Source: Treponema sp. (GTDB lineage Bacteria; Spirochaetota; Spirochaetia; Treponematales; Treponemataceae). Taken from it: 17,697 bases of DNA. The DNA is taken from contig JAHAZL010000089.1 of NCBI GenBank assembly GCA_018384055.1, positions 1-17,697 on the forward strand. Direction: 5' to 3'. A program made the position numbers and the translations under genes. The notes beneath the pieces are model-generated. The model ran no database searches and was not told where the DNA came from. It saw only the letters and a program-made list of their open reading frames with translations. Position 1 is the first letter of the stretch, and each line of letters begins with the position of its first letter. This document shows positions 1 to 7,141 of this stretch, piece after piece.

Positions 1-89
1 AGTGCAAGAACAGTACAGCTGGCAGCTGCAAAAACTGCAAGAACAAGGCCGAGCCTGATCATTTCAAGTGAAGAATTTTTATTGCTCAT
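1..89 (-). CDS. rnfG: RnfG, electron transport complex subunit G (5' end only)
   Basis: Only the first 29 codons lie in the window; the rest runs off the left edge. The visible N-terminus begins MSNKNSSLEMIRLGL and continues as a hydrophobic stretch (VLAVFAAASCTVLAL), matching the single N-terminal membrane anchor of RnfG, whose extracytoplasmic domain carries covalently bound FMN. The ATG overlaps the rnfD stop as ATGA, and a strong AAGGAGG lies seven bases upstream, so the start is firm and the gene is translationally coupled to rnfD. The order rnfC-rnfD-rnfG is the standard Rnf order. The FMN-binding threonine lies outside the window and cannot be checked. The call rests on position plus the N-terminal pattern. 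Confidence 0.85.
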   Translation of the reverse strand, partial: MSNKNSSLEMIRLGLVLAVFAAASCTVLA

Positions 90-1099
90 TTAGATTCCTC
101 CTTGCGTTCAACTGCGTTTGCTACATCGAATTCCTGAACCCTGTTTGCAGGGACTGGCCTTCTGTTTCCCTTCTTTCCGTAACCGTACATTCTTCTTGTA
201 AGGTTGTTGAGGAATGGAGTAAAGCAGTTCATGATGAGGATGCTGAACATTACGCCTTCAGGATATCCGCCGAGTTTTCTGATGAGGAATGTGATGAGAC
301 CACAGCCAAATCCGAATACAAGTCTTCCGTAGCCAGTAAGAGGGGAAGTTGCATAGTCTGTTACCATGAATGTAGCGCCGAACAAAAGTCCGCCTGTCAA
401 AAGTGCAAGGAGAACATCTCCGCCTGAAAGAAGAGTGCAGAGGGCTGTCGTTGCAACCATGGCAACTGGAGCGCGCCAGTCGATGATGTGTGTAGAGAAA
501 AGGAAAAGGAAAGAAATGAGGATGAGGAGAATAGAAGTTTCTCCGATACATCCAGCTCTGTTTCCAAGGAAGTACTGCATGTAAAGGTCTGGTGTTGCTG
601 TAACTGCGCCGTTTTTAATCTGGCTCAGTATTGTAGCACCTGATACTGCATCGATTTCAGGATTGAACCAGCATGCGCCCATGGCAGCGGGAAAGCTGAT
701 GAACATGAATGCGCGTCCTGTAAGGGCCGGGTTGAATACGTTTGATCCGATTCCGCCGAAAAGTCCCTTTGCCACAACCATTGCCACAAGTGCTCCAAGA
801 ACAACCATCCATACCGGAGTTGTAGACGGAATTACAAGGGCCAGCAGAATTCCCGAAACAACAGCTGAAAGATTGCTGATGCGGATCTTCTGCTTTGTGA
901 TTTTCTGGTAGAGTCCTTCAAAAGCAACGCATGATGCTACTGAAACAATGATGCGTACAAGGGCTGCTAGACCAAAGAACATTACGCCTGCAATGCATTC
1001 AGGAAGCATTGAGATGATGACCGTAAGCATTACTTTCTGTGTTGAAAGTCCTTCTGTAAAGTGAGGGCTTGAAGAAAGATGGATTTTGTTTTCGCTCAT
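86..1099 (-). CDS. rnfD: RnfD, membrane subunit of the ferredoxin:NAD+ oxidoreductase
   Basis: Integral membrane subunit of the Rnf complex, which couples electron flow from reduced ferredoxin to NAD+ with Na+ or H+ export. The 337-residue protein has many hydrophobic helices. It contains SGAT at about residues 153-156; in RnfD/NqrB proteins this threonine (here T156) carries covalent FMN. The conserved GxGSNVFNPALTGRAF block is at about 116-131 and the TDYATSPLTGYGR block at about 247-259. The open frame extends further upstream, but the start is placed at MSENKIHL because an AGGGAGGTGC ribosome site precedes it and it overlaps the rnfC stop as ATGA; the upstream extension merely reads rnfC in another frame. 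It is cotranscribed with rnfC and rnfG. Length is typical for the family. Confidence 0.95.
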   Translation of the reverse strand: MSENKIHLSSSPHFTEGLSTQKVMLTVIISMLPECIAGVMFFGLAALVRIIVSVASCVAFEGLYQKITKQKIRISNLSAVVSGILLALVIPSTTPVWMVVLGALVAMVVAKGLFGGIGSNVFNPALTGRAFMFISFPAAMGACWFNPEIDAVSGATILSQIKNGAVTATPDLYMQYFLGNRAGCIGETSILLILISFLFLFSTHIIDWRAPVAMVATTALCTLLSGGDVLLALLTGGLLFGATFMVTDYATSPLTGYGRLVFGFGCGLITFLIRKLGGYPEGVMFSILIMNCFTPFLNNLTRRMYGYGKKGNRRPVPANRVQEFDVANAVERKEESK

Positions 1100-2475
1100 T
1101 TTGCACCTCCCTTTGCGGCAGCCTTTGCAGCTTCTGCCTTTGCGCGTTCTGCAGCCATCTGCTCGCGGACAATTGCCTTGCCCATTCTGATTCTCTGAAC
1201 AAGGCGAACCTTTGCAGGACATACGTGTGTACAGCAACCGCATTCAATGCAGTCCATGAGACCGTAGCGCTTTGCCTTTGCCACATTGTCTGCCTTAAGC
1301 TCGCGTACCATAAGGGCCGGGCTTAGTCTCATTGCACATGTGCTGATGCATGCACCGCAGCTGATGCATGGATCTTCATCCACAAGGTAAGTTTCCTTTG
1401 CAGTAAGGAAGGTGATTCCGCTTGTACCCTTTGCTACAGGGAAATCTGCTGAAGGCATTGCGAATCCCATCATTGGACCGCCTGATATGATCTTTGCAGT
1501 TTCTCCTTCTTTAAGGGTGAACTGAGCGTCTTCTCCCATAAGGTCGGAAACCAGTGTACCTACAGGAACCTTAAGGTTGCATGGCTTTGCAACTGCACCG
1601 CCGGAAATTGTTAGGGCTCTTTCAATGAGAGGCATTCCAAGACGGAAGGCATCGCTGATTGCGCATACAGTTCCAACATTGCTGATGATGCAGCCTGCAT
1701 CTGCCGGAAGTTTTCCTGAAGGAATTTCAACGCCCAGACAGGCGTTTACGATGAACTTTTCTGATCCCTGAGGGAATTTTGTCTTAACAAGCATTACCTT
1801 CATGTCATCGCCGTAACCTTTTTCGTTGATGACCTTGTCCAGCATTGGCTTGATGTATTCTTTATTGTCTTCGAGGGCAATGATTCCGTAAGCTCCAACT
1901 GTGTTGAGGATGATGGCAAGACCATCAATGAGCTTTTCAGGTGTTTCCTGCATTGTGCGTTCGTCGCATGTAAGGTAAGGTTCACATTCGGCGGCGTTTA
2001 CAAGAACGTACTCGATTTCCTTGTCCTCTGGAGGATTCAATTTAACGTGGGTTGGGAAGGATGCTCCGCCCATACCTACAATGCCCGCTTCCTTAATGCG
2101 TTCAAGGGCTTCTTCGTGAGTGCATTTGAACGGATCGAGCGGAGGCATGAATTCTGTCCTGTCGCTGTCATCGCTTTCAATGACGATGCATGGAACGGAC
2201 ATGTTGCCTGTAACCAGGCAGTTTGCAATTTTCTTGACTTTTCCGGCAATGGATGCGTGTACCGGAGCCGACATGAATTTGTCGCTTGCGGCAATTTTCT
2301 GTCCTTTTGCCACAAGGTCACCGACTTTAACGAGAGGTGTGTTTGGTGCACCCCCCATGGTAACTGGAATTGTAACCGTCTTGGACTTAGGGAAAGCAGC
2401 AGTGATAGGACACTTGTTGCTAAGTTCCTTCATCTCTTCAGGATGAATTCCACCTTTAAATGTGTGTGCTTTCAT
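1096..2475 (-). CDS. rnfC: RnfC, NADH- and iron-sulfur-binding subunit of the Rnf complex
   Basis: Peripheral cytoplasmic subunit that exchanges electrons with NAD(H). The 459-residue protein shows the RnfC N-terminal domain (TFKGGIHP near residue 5), a glycine-rich flavin/nucleotide region GMGGASFPTHVK (134-145), a SLBB-type middle region, and two 4Fe-4S motifs: C370, C373, C376, C380 and C409, C412, C415, C419. The first motif ends CA rather than the usual CP. The tail after about 435 is short and Ala/Lys-rich, unlike the long repeat tails of some proteobacterial RnfC. It is the first gene of the operon. No Shine-Dalgarno of normal spacing precedes the ATG; a -35/-10 pair ends eight bases before it, so the message may be almost leaderless. 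Confidence 0.96.
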   Translation of the reverse strand: MKAHTFKGGIHPEEMKELSNKCPITAAFPKSKTVTIPVTMGGAPNTPLVKVGDLVAKGQKIAASDKFMSAPVHASIAGKVKKIANCLVTGNMSVPCIVIESDDSDRTEFMPPLDPFKCTHEEALERIKEAGIVGMGGASFPTHVKLNPPEDKEIEYVLVNAAECEPYLTCDERTMQETPEKLIDGLAIILNTVGAYGIIALEDNKEYIKPMLDKVINEKGYGDDMKVMLVKTKFPQGSEKFIVNACLGVEIPSGKLPADAGCIISNVGTVCAISDAFRLGMPLIERALTISGGAVAKPCNLKVPVGTLVSDLMGEDAQFTLKEGETAKIISGGPMMGFAMPSADFPVAKGTSGITFLTAKETYLVDEDPCISCGACISTCAMRLSPALMVRELKADNVAKAKRYGLMDCIECGCCTHVCPAKVRLVQRIRMGKAIVREQMAAERAKAEAAKAAAKGGAK

Positions 2476-2483
2476 AACACCAT

Positions 2484-2512
2484 ATTCTAATGGTAAACGG
2501 AGAATTTTTCAA
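2484..2512 (-). promoter_or_regulatory. Predicted sigma70-type promoter of the rnf operon
   Basis: Reading the minus strand, TTGAAA (2507-2512) and TAGAAT (2484-2489) are separated by 17 bases. The predicted start of transcription is near 2477, two bases before the rnfC ATG. The match is good for both hexamers; the function is inferred. Confidence 0.55.
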
Positions 2513-2578
2513 ATAAGACTTAATAACTATGGAAGAAAGTGGAAAATCAGGATGAATGTCTGACTTTTTTCCAATATG

Positions 2579-2608
2579 AAAAAGCCGCCCTGGAGTTTCC
2601 AAGGCGGC
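2579..2608 (-). terminator. Rho-independent terminator of the glucanase gene
   Basis: GCCGCC (2584-2589) pairs with GGCGGC (2603-2608), and inside that TGGA pairs with TCCA across a GTT loop, with one C/A mismatch. On the minus strand the stem is followed by a run of T. It lies about 40 bases past the glucanase stop and upstream of the rnf promoter, so it separates the two units. Confidence 0.85.
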
Positions 2609-2647
2609 CTAAAGTTTTAACTAGATTTTCGAGATTCTTAGTTCAAC

Positions 2648-4513
2648 TTATTTGATTTCAACAAGCTTTACATTGTCTAGGAAAACATCGTGTTCCTTTG
2701 TAATGTTCCTGTCTATTGTTCCAAGAGAGAATGTAAGGATTACATCGCTGTCATCGTCGTAAGCCATTTCGAAATCCTGTGTGAATGTCTGCTTGCTTGT
2801 TGTAAGTTCGCATGTAGGAGCTTCGTTGTATGCTGTCCAGTCTTCAGAACCGTGTCTCTGCTTCCAGAGGGCACCGTCTCTCTGGCATGCATACTTCATC
2901 ATTCTTGGAAGGGTTGACCATGCATCAAAGGACAGGCGGTACTTCTTACCCTTCATGAGCGGAATCTTCTTCTGCATGAGCTGAATCTTCCAGTCAACAT
3001 CCTTTGTGTCCCTGATTGTAATCTGTGCAACCTGCTTTTCCTGGTCAACTGTAAGGTCACATGAGTTTGTGTCGTACTTGTAAAATTCCCACTGCTTTGC
3101 GCTGAAGGCGAATTCTCCGTTGTAGATAAGGTCAAACTTGTCTTTCTTCATGTCGGACTTCTTTACGGTCTTTGCCTTGCCAAGCTTTACAAGCTTAACG
3201 TTTGCAATATTGACTGGGTCTGTAGAAGGTGTTGCACCCATGTTGAAGTCAAGTCTTGCATTTGGGTCAGTCTTGTCGTCCATTGAGAACTTGTATGAAT
3301 AGTGCTTCTTGTTTGGTGTAAGTTCAACATTTACATCGCCAAAGTAGTTCTTCCATCCTCTGTCTGGAGCACAAAGCTTTGCCTTCATCTTTCTGTTCTT
3401 TGTAGACCATGCGTCGAATGAGAATTCATACTGGTACCCTTTTTCAAGCGGAATGTCTGCCTGAACAAGCTGGATTGAGTAGTCGATTGTACCGGCCTTT
3501 GAAGTGTTTACTGTAAGAGTGTTTCCTGCGATTGCAGCATTTCCGGCACCGCCCTGCTGTGTCATGAACATCCATTCCTTTTTATCCTTAAGGTTTTCTG
3601 GATTGAACCCACCGTTGCGGATGTAGTTGCCGTCTGCTCCAGGTGCACGAACTTCAACAACTTCTTCATGTCTTTCAACATTTTCGTTGTAGCTTTTCTT
3701 CTGGTAAACGCGGACATAGTCAACAACCATCTGTGCATTTGCACCGAACTTTGTTGTTCCGTCTGGGTATCCCGGCCAGTTTCCGCCTACAGCAACATTG
3801 AGGATAAGGTAGAAAGGCTGATTGTATGGAGCTGGATATGGTTCTTCATCGTCATAGAGCTTCTTTGTGAACCAGTCGTCAAACTTTGCCATTTCAACGC
3901 CGTCAACATAGAACTTGATGAGGCCTGGTTCCCATTCGCAGGCAAATGTGTGGAATTCATCAGCATAGTTTCCCTTCTTGAGAAGGTATTCCTTCTGGGC
4001 CATTGTATGTGGTTCACCGAAGTGAAGGGTTGCGTAAGTCTTGTTTACCTTGTCTCCAAGAACTTCCATGATGTCGATTTCACCGCACTTTGGCCATGAG
4101 CCGTACTTGCTTTCGTCAGTTGGCATCATCCAGAATGCCGGGAGGAATCCCTTTCCTCTTGGTACCTTGAGGCGAGCTTCTGCAAGACCGTACTTGAAGT
4201 CAAACTTGTGCTGAGTGTTGATTCTTCCTGATGTGAACTTGTTTCCGTTCTTGGTTTCTTCCTTTAGTGGCTGAATGATAAGGTTTCCGCCCTTAAGGTA
4301 AACATTTTTGTCAGATTTGATGTATGCCTGAAGTTCACTGTTAACCCATCCTGGCTCGTGAAGTTCGTAGTTCCACTTGCTTTCGTCAAGCTTCTTGCCG
4401 TTGAAGTTGTCTTCAAACTTGAGTTCATACCCTGTCATGTTCTGTGCGCTAAGGCTGAATGCGGCAACTGCAGCGAAGGTAAGGGAAATCATTGATTTCT
4501 TTGAAAATTTCAT
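2648..4513 (-). CDS. Secreted GH16 endo-beta-1,3(4)-glucanase (laminarinase type) with two CBM4/9-like modules
   Basis: Exported enzyme expected to cleave internal beta-1,3 or mixed beta-1,3/1,4-glucan bonds with retention of configuration. Residues 1-23 are a signal peptide (AFSLSA before QN). The GH16 domain spans about 26-272 and contains EIDIME at 145-150: E145 as nucleophile, D147 as assisting residue, E150 as acid/base. The extra Met between D and the second E is the laminarinase-type form. Two beta-rich modules follow (about 290-446 and 458-621); both share SFDAWST (365-371 and 528-534) and resemble carbohydrate-binding CBM_4_9 modules. An AGGAGG site four bases before ATG fixes the start. 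It is divergent from an AraC regulator. Substrate cannot be decided from sequence alone (laminarin, lichenin or cereal glucan are all possible). Confidence 0.93.
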   Translation of the reverse strand: MKFSKKSMISLTFAAVAAFSLSAQNMTGYELKFEDNFNGKKLDESKWNYELHEPGWVNSELQAYIKSDKNVYLKGGNLIIQPLKEETKNGNKFTSGRINTQHKFDFKYGLAEARLKVPRGKGFLPAFWMMPTDESKYGSWPKCGEIDIMEVLGDKVNKTYATLHFGEPHTMAQKEYLLKKGNYADEFHTFACEWEPGLIKFYVDGVEMAKFDDWFTKKLYDDEEPYPAPYNQPFYLILNVAVGGNWPGYPDGTTKFGANAQMVVDYVRVYQKKSYNENVERHEEVVEVRAPGADGNYIRNGGFNPENLKDKKEWMFMTQQGGAGNAAIAGNTLTVNTSKAGTIDYSIQLVQADIPLEKGYQYEFSFDAWSTKNRKMKAKLCAPDRGWKNYFGDVNVELTPNKKHYSYKFSMDDKTDPNARLDFNMGATPSTDPVNIANVKLVKLGKAKTVKKSDMKKDKFDLIYNGEFAFSAKQWEFYKYDTNSCDLTVDQEKQVAQITIRDTKDVDWKIQLMQKKIPLMKGKKYRLSFDAWSTLPRMMKYACQRDGALWKQRHGSEDWTAYNEAPTCELTTSKQTFTQDFEMAYDDDSDVILTFSLGTIDRNITKEHDVFLDNVKLVEIK

Positions 4514-4546
4514 AAATCCTCCTGATGAAATTCCGGTTTTCCTATT

Positions 4547-4555
4547 AATTAAAAT
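4547..4555 (-). promoter_or_regulatory. Possible extended -10 promoter of the glucanase gene
   Basis: On the minus strand the intergenic region contains TGATACAAT, an extended -10 (TGnTACAAT), which would give a leader of roughly 35 bases containing the AGGAGG site. No convincing -35 is seen 16-18 bases upstream, which would fit an activator-dependent promoter served by the divergent AraC protein. This is a weak call. Confidence 0.35.
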
Positions 4556-4641
4556 TGTATCATCTTGGTTATAATCTTAAGGCGAAAAACATTGGATAAC
4601 TATACTAATTTTTAGAATTCTGTCATTTTTTTACCAAAGTG

Positions 4642-4650
4642 TGGTATAAT
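4642..4650 (+). promoter_or_regulatory. Extended -10 promoter of the AraC-type regulator gene
   Basis: TGGTATAAT is a consensus extended -10 (TGnTATAAT) ending seven bases before the ATG at 4658. The predicted first transcribed base is at 4657, so the transcript would be essentially leaderless. The -35 is poor (TGTCAT 18 bases upstream), as is usual with an extended -10. Confidence 0.6.
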
Positions 4651-4657
4651 CGAATTT

Positions 4658-5398
4658 ATGGATAAAGATAAGGATTTGCACGAGGCCCTGTTCTTTCAGA
4701 CTGAAAACAACATCTATCATGCCCGATATGAAGATGAGGTTAACTTTTATTCAGCCGTAAAGAAAGGTGACATGGAAACGGTTAAAAAACTCATGACTCC
4801 CCTTGATGCGAAGGAAGGTCTTGGACAGCTTTCCAACAAGCCCGTGAATAATTTGAAGTATCATTTTGTCGTTACGGTTGCCCTTGTTACCCGTTACTGT
4901 GCAGAGGCGGGAATGCCTTTTGAAACGGCCTATACTTTGAGTGACCTTTATATCCGCAATGTGGACAAATGTTCCGTTGAAGAAAGCATTACCCAGCTTC
5001 ACAAGGAAATGATTTTTGACTTTACCAATAGGATGAAGAACATCCGCAATGCGGAATCAAGTCCACAGATCAAGCTTGCAAAAAAGTACATCCACGAAAA
5101 CATCTACAACCAGTTCTATGAAGATGAAATTGCAGACTTTGCGGGGCTTACACCTTCCTATCTTTCAACTTTGTTCAAGAAAGAAACCGGGGAAACCATA
5201 AAGAATTACATCCTGCGCGAAAAGGTTGAGGAATCAAAGAGCCTCCTGCGCTTTTCGGACAAGGCTTACATCGACATCAGCATTTCCCTTAACTTCAGTT
5301 CACACTCACACTTCATTGCAACGTTCAAAAAGTTCGTTAACATGACGCCAAAGGAATACAGAAACAAATACTACGGAAAGAAATGGGATGAAGAATAA
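4658..5398 (+). CDS. AraC-family transcriptional regulator
   Basis: DNA-binding regulator of 246 residues. The C-terminal 100 residues (about 138-238) form the double helix-turn-helix AraC domain: first HTH around 155-175 (DEIADFAGLTPSYLSTLFKK), second around 205-227, ending in the family signature FSSHSHFIATFKKFVNMTPKEYR. The N-terminal half is helical and is not a cupin-type sugar pocket. It contains a block NLKYHFVVTVALVTRYCAEAG (about 65-85) of a kind I associate with a subset of AraC proteins whose ligand is unknown. The gene is divergent from the secreted glucanase, 144 bases apart, so control of that enzyme is likely. No Shine-Dalgarno is visible before the ATG, and a consensus extended -10 abuts it. 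A bidirectional terminator follows. Confidence 0.9.
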   Translation: MDKDKDLHEALFFQTENNIYHARYEDEVNFYSAVKKGDMETVKKLMTPLDAKEGLGQLSNKPVNNLKYHFVVTVALVTRYCAEAGMPFETAYTLSDLYIRNVDKCSVEESITQLHKEMIFDFTNRMKNIRNAESSPQIKLAKKYIHENIYNQFYEDEIADFAGLTPSYLSTLFKKETGETIKNYILREKVEESKSLLRFSDKAYIDISISLNFSSHSHFIATFKKFVNMTPKEYRNKYYGKKWDEE

Positions 5399-5407
5399 GT
5401 TCAAAAA

Positions 5408-5438
5408 AAAGCGGTCCAGAAACGGGCCGCTTTCTATT
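5408..5438. terminator. Bidirectional terminator between the araC-type and ACT genes
   Basis: AAAGCGGTCC (5408-5417) pairs fully with GGGCCGCTTT (5424-5433), with one T-G wobble, around a six-base loop. The plus strand continues with TCTATTTTT and the minus strand with a long T run (the A run at 5403-5410), so it can end both convergent transcripts. Confidence 0.85.
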
Positions 5439-5455
5439 TTTGGCGTAAAGAAAAA

Positions 5456-5725
5456 TTAGATTCTGTGCATTTCAGTAAAAACCTTTTCGTTCATAAGGTT
5501 TACTTCAACGCCAAGAGATTTTGCTTCTTCTGTCAATTCTTTTCTGGCTGTGTCAATGTCAACCTTTGCGTTGTCAAAGTCAACCATCATCATCATGACG
5601 AAGTTTCCGCTTAAGATTGTCTGTGTAATATCAACAATGTTAATTGAACGGCTTGCAAGGTAAGCTGATACCTTTGCAATGATTCCGACTTTATCGCCAC
5701 CAACTACAGTAATAATTGCTTTCAT
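5456..5725 (-). CDS. ACT-domain protein of the UPF0237 family
   Basis: Small cytoplasmic protein of 89 residues consisting of one ACT domain, a fold that binds amino acids or other small ligands and usually acts as a regulator. The start MKAIITVVGGDKVGIIAKVS and the following SINIVDITQTIL are the conserved beta-alpha-beta part of the family, and the length fits UPF0237 (about 90). UPF0237 genes are often beside a PFL-like (DUF711/UPF0210) gene; none is present here, so the partner, if any, lies elsewhere. No Shine-Dalgarno is seen; a TTGATA/TAAAAT promoter ends nine bases before ATG. The ligand is unknown. Confidence 0.88.
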   Translation of the reverse strand: MKAIITVVGGDKVGIIAKVSAYLASRSINIVDITQTILSGNFVMMMMVDFDNAKVDIDTARKELTEEAKSLGVEVNLMNEKVFTEMHRI

Positions 5726-5734
5726 AATGCATTG

Positions 5735-5763
5735 ATTTTAGTAAAAATAGAAATCTTTATCAA
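5735..5763 (-). promoter_or_regulatory. Predicted promoter of the ACT-domain gene
   Basis: On the minus strand TTGATA (5758-5763) and TAAAAT (5735-5740) are spaced by 17 bases, each five of six to consensus. Transcription is predicted to begin near 5728, three bases before the ATG. The promoter fits within the 51-base gap behind the HAD gene. Confidence 0.6.
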
Positions 5764-5776
5764 TTAGTTGATAGGT

Positions 5777-6376
5777 TTAGTCAACTACGATGCCAAGAAG
5801 CTGTGCAAGAGCGTCTGCCGTTGAAAAATGAATGGCGTGAATTCCAAGGGCTGCTGCAGCATCGCAGTTCATTTTCTTGTCGTCAATGAAAACGCAGTCT
5901 TTGGGCTGAACATTTTCTGCAGTCATGATGAGCTTCCAGAATTCAGGATCCGGTTTTGAAACGCCCATGAAGCACGATGTATAAGTTTGGTCAAAGTAGG
6001 AATAGTCGCCGCGTTCAAGGTGATTGTGGTAGTGAGCACTGATGGTGTTTGTTCCGCAGATTACACGGTTGCCTGCTTCCTTGAGGGCCTTGATTATTTT
6101 AACTGTCTTTTCATTCAGCACAGGATGGAAGACCCAATGGAACCAGTCTGTCTTTACAGGGATACCGCTTCTCTTGGAAAAGATTTCCCAGAATTCCTTT
6201 GTATCTATTTCGCCGTTGGAGCACATTGAAAAAAGGGTCGAACGGTCCAGCGTAAGGTCTGTGTTGAGTCCATATTCTTTCAGTGTCTCTTCGTCCGTAT
6301 TTAAAACTTCGCAGAGTTTGTTCTTAAGGTTTGCCGTTGTTGTTACGACTCCCCCCATGTCAAAAATGTAAAGCAT
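5777..6376 (-). CDS. HAD-superfamily phosphatase, YihX-like
   Basis: Cytoplasmic phosphatase of 199 residues. Motif I is FDMGGV (nucleophile D6); the usual second Asp of DxD is a glycine (G8), as in the YihX type of HAD enzyme, which acts on alpha-D-glucose-1-phosphate. Motif II is CGTNT near 109-113, a lysine motif lies in MGVSKPDPEFW, and motif IV is VFIDD followed by NCDAAAALG. The length equals that of E. coli YihX as I recall it, but substrate assignment by this similarity is tentative. The start has a GGGAGG site five bases upstream. It lies 37 bases behind the other HAD gene on the same strand and is probably cotranscribed with it. Confidence 0.82.
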   Translation of the reverse strand: MLYIFDMGGVVTTTANLKNKLCEVLNTDEETLKEYGLNTDLTLDRSTLFSMCSNGEIDTKEFWEIFSKRSGIPVKTDWFHWVFHPVLNEKTVKIIKALKEAGNRVICGTNTISAHYHNHLERGDYSYFDQTYTSCFMGVSKPDPEFWKLIMTAENVQPKDCVFIDDKKMNCDAAAALGIHAIHFSTADALAQLLGIVVD

Positions 6377-6413
6377 TTTATCCTCCCGTTTGATAAGAAA
6401 AAGTAAGCAGCCT

Positions 6414-7067
6414 TTAGTTACTGTTTAATGAAGCAACTATTTTCTTAAGGTCTTCGAACCTGTCGATTTTGTCAAAATATTTTTCAGCCTTTCCGAATCC
6501 GTAGCTTGCCCAAATGAAAGGAATTTCTGCCTGCCTGCAGGCGTCACAGTCTCCCTGGGTGTCGCCCACATAGATAGGGGCAGTGATGTTGTTTCTTGAG
6601 CAGAGTATCTGAATGTTTTCTGCCTTTGCTTTTCCGGTTCTTCCGAAGCATTCAAAATCCTTGATGTAAGGAGTGATGCCGGTTTTTTCCATTGTGAGTT
6701 CAATGTATCCGCTCTGGCAGTTGCTTACGATGTAAAGGTTCTGCATTGTGGAAAGTTCTTTTATTGATTCAACAACCCCAGGGTATGTAATGTCGATGGT
6801 ATTGTTCTTGATTTCAATCTGCTCCTCGGTGCAGCAATAGGACATGAGCTTGTCCTGGTCGGCCTTGCTTAAGTTAGGCCACAAATCCTGGGCTATGACA
6901 TCCATTGTCTTTCCGAATTCCTGCTGAAGCATCTGGGCATTTACTTTCTTTGCATCAAGACCTGATTTTTCTATTGCTTTGTTCCAGGCAACTGCGACTA
7001 TTCCTGTTGTATTCCAAATGGTTCCGTCGATGTCAAGAATTATTCCGTTCGTGTATCCTTTGTTCAT
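6414..7067 (-). CDS. HAD-superfamily hydrolase, phosphoglycolate-phosphatase-like
   Basis: Cytoplasmic HAD phosphatase of 217 residues with complete motifs: DIDGT at 12-16 (D12 nucleophile, D14 acid/base), YIVSNCQSG as motif II, a lysine in the GRTGKAKAENI region, and VGDTQGDCDACRQA as motif IV. The helical cap lies between motifs I and II (about 20-90). The pattern matches subclass IA enzymes such as Gph, but the substrate cannot be fixed from sequence. It is first in a two-gene unit with the YihX-like gene. An AGGG sits only one base from the ATG, too close to serve as a Shine-Dalgarno, while an extended -10 ends seven bases before the ATG. Confidence 0.85.
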   Translation of the reverse strand: MNKGYTNGIILDIDGTIWNTTGIVAVAWNKAIEKSGLDAKKVNAQMLQQEFGKTMDVIAQDLWPNLSKADQDKLMSYCCTEEQIEIKNNTIDITYPGVVESIKELSTMQNLYIVSNCQSGYIELTMEKTGITPYIKDFECFGRTGKAKAENIQILCSRNNITAPIYVGDTQGDCDACRQAEIPFIWASYGFGKAEKYFDKIDRFEDLKKIVASLNSN

Positions 7068-7074
7068 ACCCTAA

Positions 7075-7083
7075 AATATAACA
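7075..7083 (-). promoter_or_regulatory. Extended -10 promoter of the HAD gene pair
   Basis: On the minus strand TGTTATATT (TGnTATATT) ends seven bases before the ATG at 7067, predicting a one-base leader. No clear -35 is present. It is back to back with the arsR promoter within a 74-base gap. Confidence 0.5.
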
Positions 7084-7105
7084 CATAAATTTCAGAAAAA
7101 AATAC

Positions 7106-7138
7106 TTGACTAAACATATAAGTATATGTTTATATAAT
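7106..7138 (+). promoter_or_regulatory. arsR promoter with overlapping 10-2-10 inverted-repeat operator
   Basis: TTGACT (7106-7111) is the -35; TTATAT (7130-7135), or the overlapping TATAAT (7133-7138), is the -10. With TTATAT, at an 18-base spacing, transcription would start on the A of the arsR ATG at 7142. An inverted repeat with perfect 10-base arms occupies the spacer: TAAACATATA (7111-7120), two bases AG, TATATGTTTA (7123-7132). This is the size, AT-richness and place expected for an ArsR/SmtB repressor operator, so autoregulation of the unit is likely. Confidence 0.8.
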
Positions 7139-7141
7139 AAT

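Noticed and set aside
2047..2490. 147-codon plus-strand frame opposite rnfC
   Set aside because: It is the antisense of a well-conserved gene with no start signal.
3668..4099. 143-codon plus-strand frame opposite the glucanase gene
   Set aside because: It lies wholly opposite the catalytic domain of a clear GH16 gene and has a Cys/Val/Phe-rich random composition.
7106..7108. ATG at 7106 as the arsR start
   Set aside because: It would make the -35 and operator part of the coding sequence and add 12 residues that do not match the family; the ATG at 7142 fits the promoter.
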